From contig NZ_JAKMUS010000020.1 of NCBI RefSeq assembly GCF_027570075.1, forward strand, positions 1-35,483: a stretch of DNA of 35,483 nucleotides, in the 5' to 3' direction. Both the position numbers and the translations under genes were made by a program. Under the pieces are notes generated by a model. It was not told where the DNA came from, did no database searches, and saw only the letters and a list, made by a program, of their open reading frames with translations. Source of the DNA: Corynebacterium meitnerae. Lineage in GTDB: Bacteria > Actinomycetota > Actinomycetes > Mycobacteriales > Mycobacteriaceae. How positions within the stretch are numbered: position 1 is the stretch's first letter; every line of letters starts with the position of its first letter. Positions 8,103 through 15,798 of the stretch are shown piece by piece.

Positions 8103-9752
8103 CTAAAGGTCCGCCGCGTCCACCAGCCGGTAGGCGTAGCCCTGCTCGGCGAGGAAACGCTGGCGGTGCATCGCGTACTCCGCATCGAGGGTGTCGCGCG
8201 CAACAACGGTATAAAACAGCGCTTCCGCACCATCAGCCTTCGGGCGCAGGAGCCTGCCGAGGCGCTGGGCCTCCTCCTGACGGGAACCGAATGTGCCGGA
8301 TACCTGGATGCCCACGGCAGCTTCAGGCAGGTCAATGGAGAAATTGGCCACCTTCGACACAACGAGGGTCTGGATCTCACCATTCCGGAACGCATCGAAA
8401 GTGGCTTCGCGTTTCTTGGTGGAGGTTTTTCCGTCGATAAGCGGAGCCCCCGTACGCGCGGCGATGTCTTCGAGCTGCTCGATGTACGCGCCAATAATCA
8501 AGGTCTGCTGGCCAACATGTTGCGCAAGAAGCTTATCGACGACCCCCAGCTTCCCCTCACTACACGCCGCAAGGCGATACCGTTCCCGGGTTTCGGCGGT
8601 GGCGTACATCATGCGCTCGTCTTCGGTGAGCGTTGTGCGGACCTCGACGCATTCGGCGGTGGCGATGTAGCCAGCCATTTCGAGTTCTTTCCAGGGGGCG
8701 TCATACCGTTTCGGGCCGATGAGCGAGAAGACATCATCTTCGCGGTGGTCCTCGCGCACGAGCGTTGCTGTCAGACCGAGGCGGCGGCGCGATTGGAGGT
8801 CTGCGGCCATGCGGAAGACCGGGGCGGGAAGGAGGTGGACCTCGTCGTAGATGATGAGGCCCCAGTCGCGGGAATCGAAGAGTTCAAGCGCCTTGTATTC
8901 GCCCTTCGTTTTGCGCGTAACCACCTGGTACGTGGCAATGGTGACGGGGCGGATCTCCTTGCGCTCACCGGAGTACTCGCCGATTTCCTCAGGAGTGAGC
9001 GTTGTGCGACGCAGCAGTTCATCGCGCCACTGGCGGCCGGCGACGGTATTGGTGACCAGGATCAGCGTGGTCGTTTGTGCCTGCGCCATGGATGCCGCGC
9101 CGACGATGGTCTTGCCCGCGCCGCAGGGAAGCACCACCACGCCGGAGCCGCCTTCCCAGAAGCTCTCCGTGGCGTACTGCTGGTAATCGCGCAGGTCCCA
9201 GCCAGAATCGGGCCCGGCGGTGAGTTGGATCGGGTGGGATTCGCCATCGACGTAACCGGCGCGGTCATCGACTGGCCAGCCGAGCTTGGTCAGCTCCTGC
9301 TTGATGCGGCCGCGTTCGGAGGGGTGGACGGGGGCGGTGGTGGCGTCGATAAGCTTGCCCACCATTGGCTGAATCTTCTTATTCCGGGTGATCTCGGTGA
9401 GGATCGCGGCGTCATCCGCTTCGAGAATGAGACCGTGCGCCGGGTGCTTGATCAGTCGGACGCGGCCGTACCGCGCCATCGTCTCAGCGACATTGATGAG
9501 CAGCGCCTGGGGGACCGGGAAGCGGGAGTAGCGCTCCAGCACATCCACCGCTTGCTCCGCATCGAAGCCCGCCGCCCGCGCATTCCACAACGCCAGCGGC
9601 GTGATCCGGTAGGTGTGCACGTGCTCCGGCGCACGCTCGAGCTCCGCGAACGGCGCCAGTGCTGCTCGCGCCTCGCCGGCCTGGGGGTGTGCAACGTCGA
9701 GGAGGACCGTCTTGTCCGACTGCACGATGAGCGGGCCGTCACCCAAAGCCAT
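8103..9752 (-). CDS. XPB/Rad25-type DNA repair helicase
   Basis: This 549-aa superfamily 2 helicase matches the bacterial XPB (ERCC3) type: a 3'-5' DNA translocase/helicase. Motifs: Walker A LPCGAGKT (208-215), motif II DEVH (303-306), motif III TAT (328-330) and motif VI QRLGRLLRP (496-504). The N-terminal domain (1-190) is the helicase-associated region typical of actinobacterial XPB, starting GDGPLIVQSDKT. The ATG at 9752 is preferred because AGGAAGG lies just upstream. A longer frame from 9812 begins inside the promoter and is rejected. In many actinobacteria the next gene encodes a large helicase-associated protein; here that partner lies 6 kb away at 15799-17862. The gene holds three copies of the overrepresented 10-mer GTCGATAAGC. 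Confidence 0.93.
   Translation of the reverse strand: MALGDGPLIVQSDKTVLLDVAHPQAGEARAALAPFAELERAPEHVHTYRITPLALWNARAAGFDAEQAVDVLERYSRFPVPQALLINVAETMARYGRVRLIKHPAHGLILEADDAAILTEITRNKKIQPMVGKLIDATTAPVHPSERGRIKQELTKLGWPVDDRAGYVDGESHPIQLTAGPDSGWDLRDYQQYATESFWEGGSGVVVLPCGAGKTIVGAASMAQAQTTTLILVTNTVAGRQWRDELLRRTTLTPEEIGEYSGERKEIRPVTIATYQVVTRKTKGEYKALELFDSRDWGLIIYDEVHLLPAPVFRMAADLQSRRRLGLTATLVREDHREDDVFSLIGPKRYDAPWKELEMAGYIATAECVEVRTTLTEDERMMYATAETRERYRLAACSEGKLGVVDKLLAQHVGQQTLIIGAYIEQLEDIAARTGAPLIDGKTSTKKREATFDAFRNGEIQTLVVSKVANFSIDLPEAAVGIQVSGTFGSRQEEAQRLGRLLRPKADGAEALFYTVVARDTLDAEYAMHRQRFLAEQGYAYRLVDAADL
8432..8442 (+). repeat. first copy of the dispersed 11-mer CGTCGATAAGC
   Basis: Exact copies, plus orientation: 8432-8442, 9344-9354, 14222-14232, 27918-27928, 29854-29864, 33241-33251. 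Exact copies, minus orientation: 8531-8541, 13868-13878, 17208-17218. A copy of the 10-base core only, minus orientation, is at 15930-15939. Copies with one mismatch to the 11-mer: 16371-16381 and 23484-23494. By chance about 0.02 exact 11-mers would be expected in the window. Function unknown. Confidence 0.85.
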
Positions 9753-9783
9753 GTGAATCCTTCCTGCTTGTTGCCGGTCTTCC

Positions 9784-9812
9784 ATTATGCCGTCGCGGTC
9801 GAGCCCACCCAA
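9784..9812 (-). promoter_or_regulatory. promoter of the XPB helicase gene
   Basis: On the minus strand TTGGGT (9812-9807) and CATAAT (9789-9784) are separated by exactly 17 bp, a good housekeeping promoter. Transcription would start near 9777, giving a leader of about 25 nt that contains AGGAAGG. This supports the ATG at 9752 over longer frames. Confidence 0.6.
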
Positions 9813-9945
9813 TTCTTGCGTGAATTTATGGGCATCTGGAAAGTGCTTAACGGAGCGTGTTCATTTACTATCGATTCACTGGAAAGTATCTACCGTTTTC
9901 GTGGGCGCTGCCTGAAGTCGCTCACTTCCCGTTCGAGGAGTCTGA

Positions 9946-12108
9946 ATGTCTCGTTCCCTGTCATTTTCCAAGCGCACAGTAGCTATCGCGCTTGCCGCTA
10001 GCGTTATCGCCTCCGGCGCCCAGGTTGTTGCCCCGTCCTTTGAGAGCCCGTTTGGTGCCGCTGTTGCTCAGGCGCAGCAGGCGGGGCACATTACGAATGA
10101 TGATGTGAAGTTCATCAAGCTTGAGAATGTCGATGGCACGGAGCTTGGCGATGTCTCTTACTCGGCATCGGAAGGTTCCGGTGTGGTTCTGAAGAAGGGG
10201 GCATTGCTGAAGTTTGAGATTGACATCAAGAATGCTCAGCCGGGGGATACAGTCACGATTAAACCGTTGACGCGTTTCACAAATCCGGTGACTAACAAGG
10301 ACGGCTCGACCACTTATTCGGGGCTTCGCCTTGTTTCGGCAGATGCGTCTAACACTCTCACCGTCAATGGTGTGAATGTGGCTCAACTCAAGGTGGTGGC
10401 CGGTGGCCAAGCAACTATCACCTTTACGGATGGGGTTAAGAATTTGGTCAACGGCACGGCGAACGTAAACCTGCCAGTTGAGATCCATGGCATCTACCCG
10501 GAGGGCATCAACCTGGACGCGCCTCGTACAACGCCGACGACTGGTGACTGGGTGGCTCAGATCAAGACGACCGGCTCCGCTGAAGAACTTGCTGAGATCG
10601 GCAACCGTAAGGTGACCTTCCCGTACACGGAAAGCACCCCGCACAAACCGATTCTGAGCGCTTGGGGCGGTCCTGGTGCTGTTGTGGTCGATGAAGATGA
10701 TCTGACTGCAAACCTTGCTAATTTCCACCAGCGTCTGCCATTTATGCAGGACGTTGAAGTGACGTTCCGTCCGCTGAAGGAAAATGACAATGACGTTGAT
10801 TGGACGTTCAACGACGGTGTGGAGCCGGTGCTGGAGCTGTGGACCTTCAACGACAATGGCACCCGCAATGTTTCTGACAGCGGCACCATCAAGGACATGC
10901 AGCGCATTAAGAACATGGGGATCAATCTGCAATCTAAGCAGAATCCTGATGGTTCTTTGACGGTGACTGTCACTGGTGTTGAGGGCGTTGACTACCCGAA
11001 TGGCATCAAGCCTGTGGTGGTCCTGCGTGGAACCAATCCTTATGTTGGCTCTGGCACCTACATCCGCGATGGCAAGGTCGGCATGCTGGCTGAAATTAAG
11101 GATCAAAAGTCGGGCGCGCCCGTAAAGGACGTTGAGACGCGTTTCGACGTGCCGCCGAGTGCAGCACTTGACGGTTCGGGCGAGGATGCAAAGCCTGCGG
11201 CTGAGGCAACCTCGGCTATTGATGGTTTGCCAGAGGGGGCTGGTGTTGATTCGCCAGCGCGTATTGCGGGTAAGGACACCAAGTTCAACTTCACGGTGAA
11301 GAACACGGGCAATGTGCCGATCACCAAGGTTGAAATCACTGATCCGGAAGGTAACAAGACCGAGAAGGTTCTGGATGTCCCGTTGGCTCCGGGTGCGGAG
11401 ACGGTTGTTTCGGTGAACTACAAGGTTCCGGGGGATGCGCAGAAGCTTGAGTTTGCGGTGAAGGCGACGCCGGGTGCTTTGGATCTGGGTATGTTCCCCT
11501 TCTTGGTTGATCAGTCCTTGAAGTACAAGGACAACGGTGATGGCACTGTCACGTTGATTGATCCGACGGGTAAGGAAACCATTGTCGTGACGAAGGAGGA
11601 GTACGACAAGCTCGTTAAGCGTGTGGAGGAGCTTGAGAAGAAGCAGGATGTTTACGTCATCGACGGTGTGCGTAACGACGATAACTCCATCACGTTGACG
11701 CTGAACAATGGTCAGACGATCACTATTCCGGCGGCAAAGAAGGCTGGTTTGGAGAAGTGCCTGAACGCGCCGGGTGGTGCGTTGTTGGCACTGCTGCCGG
11801 TGCTGGGGCTGCTGACTGCTGGGCTGTCGCAGCTGAATGTTGATGCCATCAATAAGTCGATCATTGATTGGCAGAAGGGCGCAGGTGTCTACAACGAGGA
11901 GGCCGCGAAGTTCGTGGCGCAGAATCGTGGCCCGCTGGGTGCGTTGCTTGGCGCGCTGATTGGTTCGATCATCCTGTTCGTTCCGGGCCTGTGTGGTGAT
12001 GTTTCCTTGGCTGGTGCTCTGAAGGAGTCCTTCGGTAAGGGTTCCAGCACCCCGGCTGTCCCGGCCCCGAAGCCGGCTCCGAACACCGATGATCAGGATG
12101 CTGCTTAA
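9946..12108 (+). CDS. secreted adhesin-like surface protein with hydrophobic C-terminal hairpin
   Basis: This 720-aa protein has a Sec signal peptide (cleavage probably near AVAQAQ, about 40-45) and a long beta-rich extracellular part. Residues 45-410 resemble Ig-like/adhesin modules. About 440-510 is an Ig-like fold with the FNFTVKNTGNVPITKVEI pattern seen in DUF11/CARDB-type domains. A short coiled coil follows (about 545-568). The C-terminus has no LPXTG motif. Instead two hydrophobic, Gly/Ala-rich segments (about 608-630 and 663-685) are each flanked by one of the only two cysteines in the mature protein, so a disulfide-closed hairpin is plausible. A Pro/Ala-rich tail ends the protein. 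GAGGAG precedes the ATG. I do not recognise a named family; attachment to the mycolic-acid outer layer is a guess. Many T-ending codons set it apart from neighbours. Confidence 0.85.
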   Translation: MSRSLSFSKRTVAIALAASVIASGAQVVAPSFESPFGAAVAQAQQAGHITNDDVKFIKLENVDGTELGDVSYSASEGSGVVLKKGALLKFEIDIKNAQPGDTVTIKPLTRFTNPVTNKDGSTTYSGLRLVSADASNTLTVNGVNVAQLKVVAGGQATITFTDGVKNLVNGTANVNLPVEIHGIYPEGINLDAPRTTPTTGDWVAQIKTTGSAEELAEIGNRKVTFPYTESTPHKPILSAWGGPGAVVVDEDDLTANLANFHQRLPFMQDVEVTFRPLKENDNDVDWTFNDGVEPVLELWTFNDNGTRNVSDSGTIKDMQRIKNMGINLQSKQNPDGSLTVTVTGVEGVDYPNGIKPVVVLRGTNPYVGSGTYIRDGKVGMLAEIKDQKSGAPVKDVETRFDVPPSAALDGSGEDAKPAAEATSAIDGLPEGAGVDSPARIAGKDTKFNFTVKNTGNVPITKVEITDPEGNKTEKVLDVPLAPGAETVVSVNYKVPGDAQKLEFAVKATPGALDLGMFPFLVDQSLKYKDNGDGTVTLIDPTGKETIVVTKEEYDKLVKRVEELEKKQDVYVIDGVRNDDNSITLTLNNGQTITIPAAKKAGLEKCLNAPGGALLALLPVLGLLTAGLSQLNVDAINKSIIDWQKGAGVYNEEAAKFVAQNRGPLGALLGALIGSIILFVPGLCGDVSLAGALKESFGKGSSTPAVPAPKPAPNTDDQDAA

Positions 12109-12179
12109 CGGTTCCGGTGCAGGGGTTAACTAACAAAATGTTTGTCTGTTCCTCGGCGTTTTAGGCGATCAGCATACGG

Positions 12180-12224
12180 AAATCGGGTCTGAATAGGGTG
12201 TTCATCCTTATTCAGACCCGATTT
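12180..12224 (+). terminator. strong rho-independent terminator of the surface protein gene
   Basis: A 16-bp perfect stem (12180-12195 with 12209-12224), extended by three more pairs including one G-T, closes a 7-nt loop and runs into GTATTT. It sits 72 bp after the surface-protein stop codon. The stem can also form on the minus strand. Confidence 0.8.
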
Positions 12225-12250
12225 GTATTTGCTCCACTGGAAACACGCCT

Positions 12251-12278
12251 GCACGGGGGAAGGCCTGTTGCCCCGTGC
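12251..12278. other. GC-rich inverted repeat in convergent intergenic region
   Basis: GCACGGGG (12251-12258) and CCCCGTGC (12271-12278) form an 8-bp perfect inverted repeat with a 12-nt spacer. No T-run follows on either strand, so it is not an ordinary terminator. It lies in the 339-bp gap (12109-12447) between two convergent genes, which otherwise holds the terminator at 12180 and the palindromes at 12309-12404 and has no plausible ORF. Confidence 0.5.
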
Positions 12279-12308
12279 CCCGTTTAGCCCTTGAGTGCTC
12301 ACCCTCGG

Positions 12309-12404
12309 TGTAAAATTTTACATTGCGCCGGTAACTACCAAACAGTAGAAATTTTCTACCAGGGCTTTCATCCGGGCTGATTTTTCGCGATGTAAATTTT
12401 TACA
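12309..12404. repeat. cluster of three A/T-rich operator-like palindromes
   Basis: Three palindromes of similar make-up lie within 96 bp: TGTAAAATTTTACA (12309-12322, perfect), GTAGAAATTTTCTAC (12345-12359, perfect about a central base) and TGTAAATTTTTACA (12391-12404, perfect arms about TT). All share a GTA-GAA/AAA core and its mirror image. They look like binding sites of one dimeric regulator, but no promoter or start codon is near: both flanking genes end here. Confidence 0.6.
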
Positions 12405-12447
12405 CACGCTCGGCGAAGGAAAAGGGGCCAAGGACAATCTCGCCGGT

Positions 12448-12792
12448 TTAACTCTCTTTTTCGAACAGGATGTCCTCGCCCTCGAAAGTGAAGACGAGGC
12501 CGTTGTCTTCGACCCGGTAGGGGGCCGGGTAACCGTCGAGTGAGACGGATTGAGCTTCGGTGTCGATCTCGCACTCCAGCGGTACCTCGCCGACAGAGTC
12601 AGCGGTGGAGGTGAACTCGCACGAATCGCCGTCGATGCTCAGGCGGTAGTCAACGTTTCCGTTCTCGCTGGTGCCAACGTAAACACCGTCGGTTTCGGCA
12701 CCGCCGCATGCGGCCAGTGCGGCGGTGCTGGCGATCAATGTAGCTGCGGCAGCCCATTTCTTGGATCGGGGCGGAAAGGTGAATCGAGACAT
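12448..12792 (-). CDS. small lipoprotein of unknown function
   Basis: This is a 114-aa exported lipoprotein. A charged start (RSKKW) and hydrophobic core lead to lipobox LAAC with the modified Cys at 29. The mature part is a small acidic beta-rich domain with two further cysteines (in DSCEF and LECEI) that may pair. The ATG at 12792 is chosen because AAGGAG lies 9 nt upstream; a longer frame from 12900 runs into the upstream gene. It follows the ABC permease gene by 83 bp in the same direction and could be co-transcribed. No family recognised. Confidence 0.8.
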   Translation of the reverse strand: MSRFTFPPRSKKWAAAATLIASTAALAACGGAETDGVYVGTSENGNVDYRLSIDGDSCEFTSTADSVGEVPLECEIDTEAQSVSLDGYPAPYRVEDNGLVFTFEGEDILFEKES

Positions 12793-12875
12793 GGCAGGTT
12801 CTCCTTGAGTGTTGTCAGCAACTGTGTTTAACAGGATGCATATTTGGCCTCTGCCAGATGTCTCAAAAATCGGTC

Positions 12876-14075
12876 CTAGCCGCGCAGTACCTCCGACCAC
12901 TTAGCGGTCTTGCCGTTGTTGAGAATGGTGCGGCGGTAGATACGCGCGGCGATCCAGACAACACCCGCGGTGGCTACAGCGGCGAGGGCGAGGGAGCCCG
13001 CGAGCTGGAGTGCGGTGAAATTGCCGGCCGCGTAGGTCAGGGGAGCAGAGAAAATTGATACGGGCGGGATCCAGCTGGCTACCTGCATCCAGGTGGCATC
13101 AGTGTTCATCCAGCCGAAGCCAGGGATGTAGAAGCTGGCGAAAATCAGCAGCAGGACAGGCATCTGCGTGGACTGGAGGTCCTCAGTGCGCTGCACCATG
13201 GCGCCGGCGGCGGCGTAGAGGCCGGCGAAGAAGAGAGTAGCCAGCAGGTAGGACACGAACATGACGGGCAGGATGGACCAGTCGATGCTGATACCGTCGA
13301 GAAGGCCCGTGACCTGTAGCGCGATGGCGCCGGTGCCGAGCAGGATCGCGGTGGACACGAAACCGAAGACGAGGTTGCCCAAGATCTTGCCCGCGAGGAA
13401 GTCGAACGGGCGCACCGCGGAGAGGACGAGCTCGACCACGCGGGAGGACTTCTCCTCCGTCACGCGGCTACCCACCTGCGCGGCGAAGGTGATCACCATG
13501 AACACGATCAGAATCAGCAGGATGAATGCCGTGATCAGGCGTATGAAGTCTTCTTCGGAGGCCCCGTCGTCCTTGCCGGCGTCGATGTCGGCAATGTCCA
13601 CGGCTTCGACATTGATCTGCGGGGCGGCGGACTGGAAATCAGCAGGAGAGATGCCCAGCTGTTCCAGCGCAGCGGCCTGCGAATAGGACTCAGCAAGGGC
13701 GTCCACGGTGGTCATCACTGACATATCAGGATGACCGTCGGCAATGACCTGCCAGGTGTCATTCTCGGCGACCAGCGCGGCATCGACTTCGCCGTCGCGC
13801 ACGAGGTTCTCGGCCTCCGCGCGGTCAGCCACATCACGTGCCTCAAGGCCGGAGCCTTCGAGCAGTTGCTTATCGACGTTCACCACCGCCACCGGCGTGG
13901 TCTTCTCTTCCGGGTCTTTGTTGGTTTGCCAGGACGCGAAGCCGACGGAGCCGAGGATGCCCACCAGCATGATGATCAGGGTGATGATCACGGATTTCTT
14001 GCGGAACAGAATCTGGATTTCACGCTTGGCAGTGGTGAGGATGGTGTGGAGTGGGGAGTAGGTGTTCGTAGTCAT
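12876..14075 (-). CDS. ABC-2 type export permease (NatB-like)
   Basis: This 399-aa membrane protein is of the ABC2_membrane_3 (NatB/YhaP) type. There is one membrane segment near the N-terminus (about 29-48), then a large extracytoplasmic loop (about 55-175) rich in acidic residues, then five more segments in the C-terminal half. It would form the channel of an exporter driven by the ATPase gene directly upstream; the two genes abut exactly (TAA then ATG), with AAGGAGG in the end of the ATPase gene. Substrate unknown: NatAB in Bacillus extrudes sodium, but relatives export peptides and drugs. Confidence 0.88.
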   Translation of the reverse strand: MTTNTYSPLHTILTTAKREIQILFRKKSVIITLIIMLVGILGSVGFASWQTNKDPEEKTTPVAVVNVDKQLLEGSGLEARDVADRAEAENLVRDGEVDAALVAENDTWQVIADGHPDMSVMTTVDALAESYSQAAALEQLGISPADFQSAAPQINVEAVDIADIDAGKDDGASEEDFIRLITAFILLILIVFMVITFAAQVGSRVTEEKSSRVVELVLSAVRPFDFLAGKILGNLVFGFVSTAILLGTGAIALQVTGLLDGISIDWSILPVMFVSYLLATLFFAGLYAAAGAMVQRTEDLQSTQMPVLLLIFASFYIPGFGWMNTDATWMQVASWIPPVSIFSAPLTYAAGNFTALQLAGSLALAAVATAGVVWIAARIYRRTILNNGKTAKWSEVLRG

Positions 14076-14954
14076 TTACTTCACGACCTCCTTGAACAGG
14101 TCTGTCAGGTCGGGGACAACGCGGGTGAATTCGTGGACGTCTCCAGCAGCAAGTGCTGCGTGGAGAATCCGCTGGTCATCATCGATGGAGTTGGTTTCGA
14201 GGATGACGTGGGTGGGGGCGTCGTCGATAAGCGTTATGCCCTCCGGGAACCATCCGCGAGCTGTCGTGCCCACCTTGAAGCGAACCGGGCCGCCTGCGCG
14301 CAGCTCATCGACGGTGCCTTCGGCAACCATACGGCCACGGGTGACAATGCCAACGCGATCGCAGAGGCGCTGGACCAGGTCAAGCTGGTGCGAAGAGAAC
14401 ACAACAGGGACACCGCCACGGGCACGGTCGGTGAGCATGGTGCTCATGACATCGACGGCGACGGGGTCGAGGCCGGAGAATGGCTCGTCAAGAATGAGGA
14501 TGTCCGGGTCGTGGATGAGGCTCGCAGCGAGCTGGACGCGCTGTTGATTACCCAGCGAGAGGTCATCGAGCTTGTCGTTTGTGCGCTCACCAAGGCCGAG
14601 CTCCTCCAGCAGTTCCGTGCCGCGCTGTTTTGCGGCGGCACCGTCAACCCCGTGCAGCTTGGCCAGGAAGATCAGCTGGTCAAGGATCTTTTCTTTGCCG
14701 TAGAGGCCGCGCTCTTCGGGCATGTAGCCGATGCGGCGCCGTGAGGCGTCGTCAAGCGGGGTGCCGTTGAGCAGCACCTCGCCGGAGTCTGCCTCGAGCA
14801 CGCCGAGCGCAATGCGCATAGTGGTGGACTTGCCGGCGCCGTTGGAGCCGACGAAGCCATAGAGCTCGCCGTCGCCGACGGTGAAACTCATTCCGTCCAG
14901 GGCTTGCGTGTCGCCGAAGCGTTTACGTAGGTCTCTGATTTCAAGAGTGGTCAT
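14076..14954 (-). CDS. ABC exporter ATP-binding protein (NatA-like)
   Basis: This is a 292-aa ATPase. Motifs: Walker A GSNGAGKST (about 36-44), signature LSLGNQQRV (about 136-144), Walker B ILILDEP with D-loop SGLD, and H-loop SSHQ. The C-terminal region after about 215 matches the DUF4162-type extension of drug/ion exporter ATPases. GGAGG precedes the ATG. It is the third gene of an operon: regulator (15693-15436), membrane protein, NatA, NatB, all with overlaps or near-zero gaps. Confidence 0.9.
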   Translation of the reverse strand: MTTLEIRDLRKRFGDTQALDGMSFTVGDGELYGFVGSNGAGKSTTMRIALGVLEADSGEVLLNGTPLDDASRRRIGYMPEERGLYGKEKILDQLIFLAKLHGVDGAAAKQRGTELLEELGLGERTNDKLDDLSLGNQQRVQLAASLIHDPDILILDEPFSGLDPVAVDVMSTMLTDRARGGVPVVFSSHQLDLVQRLCDRVGIVTRGRMVAEGTVDELRAGGPVRFKVGTTARGWFPEGITLIDDAPTHVILETNSIDDDQRILHAALAAGDVHEFTRVVPDLTDLFKEVVK

Positions 14955-14956
14955 TT

Positions 14957-15439
14957 TCAGTCCTCCTTGCGGTTAAAGGTAATCGCGTAACCGATCATGG
15001 GCAGGGTGGAGACGAAGAGGTAGGTGAAGATCATGTACAGGCCAGCCGCGATAAGCACGGTGACATTCACTGTGTCCCCGGCGAAGAATGCGTAGGCACA
15101 GAAGCCGAGTCCACCAATGTTATTGAGCGCTGTGATGATCCGAAATGCGCGATTACGCCAGGTCGCGAAAACATCGCGCTCGTACTCATCGAGCTCTGCT
15201 TCCGGGGCACGGTCCTTGCGGTCATTTGCTCCGCGGATGATGGTCCAGGACACCATGGAAACGAGCATGGCTGCGGTGTAGCAGACCAAAAACACGGTTG
15301 GATCCATATTCGTGGCCAATGAAGCGATGAAGAGGAGCACCGCGACTGTCAGGCCCGCGAAATACGCCGCGATCAGAACACGTGTTGCTTTCTGGTTGCG
15401 TACCCGTTCCGCGCCGGGAAAAGGCGGTGTTGATCTCAT
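14957..15439 (-). CDS. four-helix membrane protein in the XRE-NatAB operon
   Basis: This 160-aa membrane protein shows two pairs of hydrophobic segments (about 20-41 and 48-68; 100-120 and 126-148) separated by a charged cytoplasmic loop with DEYERDVF. Its ATG overlaps the stop of the regulator gene by 4 bp (ATGA) and it ends 2 bp before natA, so it is translated as part of the set. Small four-helix proteins next to XRE regulators and ABC exporters are common in Gram-positives; I do not know a function. Confidence 0.8.
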   Translation of the reverse strand: MRSTPPFPGAERVRNQKATRVLIAAYFAGLTVAVLLFIASLATNMDPTVFLVCYTAAMLVSMVSWTIIRGANDRKDRAPEAELDEYERDVFATWRNRAFRIITALNNIGGLGFCAYAFFAGDTVNVTVLIAAGLYMIFTYLFVSTLPMIGYAITFNRKED

Positions 15440-15693
15440 GGGCGGTACAGCTCCTTCGACATTGGGGCGAATTCGGTGCGGGAGAACACTGCCTCGATTG
15501 GAAGGTCGAATACTTCGCAGATCCGGAATGCCAGATCGAGGCTGGGGGAGTGATCACCACGTTCCAAAGCGCCGATGGTTTGCGGGTTCACGTCGATGAG
15601 TTCAGCGAGTTGGTTGCGCGACATGTCGCGCTCCGCCCGCAAGACGCGAACCCGATTGTGAATCGGACTCTTCGGTTGCTTTCGTGCTGCCAC
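15436..15693 (-). CDS. XRE-family transcriptional regulator, probably leaderless
   Basis: This is an 85-aa DNA-binding protein made of little more than one helix-turn-helix (about 12-66). Recognition features are RNQLAELIDV (helix 2) and NPQTIGALERGDHSPS (helix 3 and turn). It belongs to the YvaO/HipB-like small XRE regulators. The GTG at 15693 is preferred: no Shine-Dalgarno is present, and the longer frame from a TTG at 15729 coincides with the -35 element TTGACA. It heads the operon with the membrane protein and the NatAB exporter and probably controls it, perhaps through the inverted repeat within its own promoter. Confidence 0.85.
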   Translation of the reverse strand: MAARKQPKSPIHNRVRVLRAERDMSRNQLAELIDVNPQTIGALERGDHSPSLDLAFRICEVFDLPIEAVFSRTEFAPMSKELYRP

Positions 15694-15700
15694 GCAATAG

Positions 15701-15729
15701 AGTGTTGCATAAACCCAACAATCTGTCAA
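15701..15729 (-). promoter_or_regulatory. promoter and candidate operator of the XRE-ABC operon
   Basis: TTGACA (15729-15724), a 17-bp spacer and AACACT (15706-15701) form a promoter whose start point falls at about 15694-15693, on the GTG itself. Between the hexamers lies the inverted repeat TGTTG-N8-CAACA (15720-15703), well placed for autorepression. Confidence 0.6.
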
Positions 15730-15798
15730 CGATTCTGACGAAAAAATTGGCGCACGGAAACGTTTAAGGTGGTCATTGGTTTAAAAAAATTGGCGACT

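Noticed and set aside
9752..9812. N-terminal extension of the XPB helicase to 9812
   Set aside because: The extra codons cover the -35/-10 promoter, while the ATG at 9752 has a strong Shine-Dalgarno and begins at the family-typical sequence.
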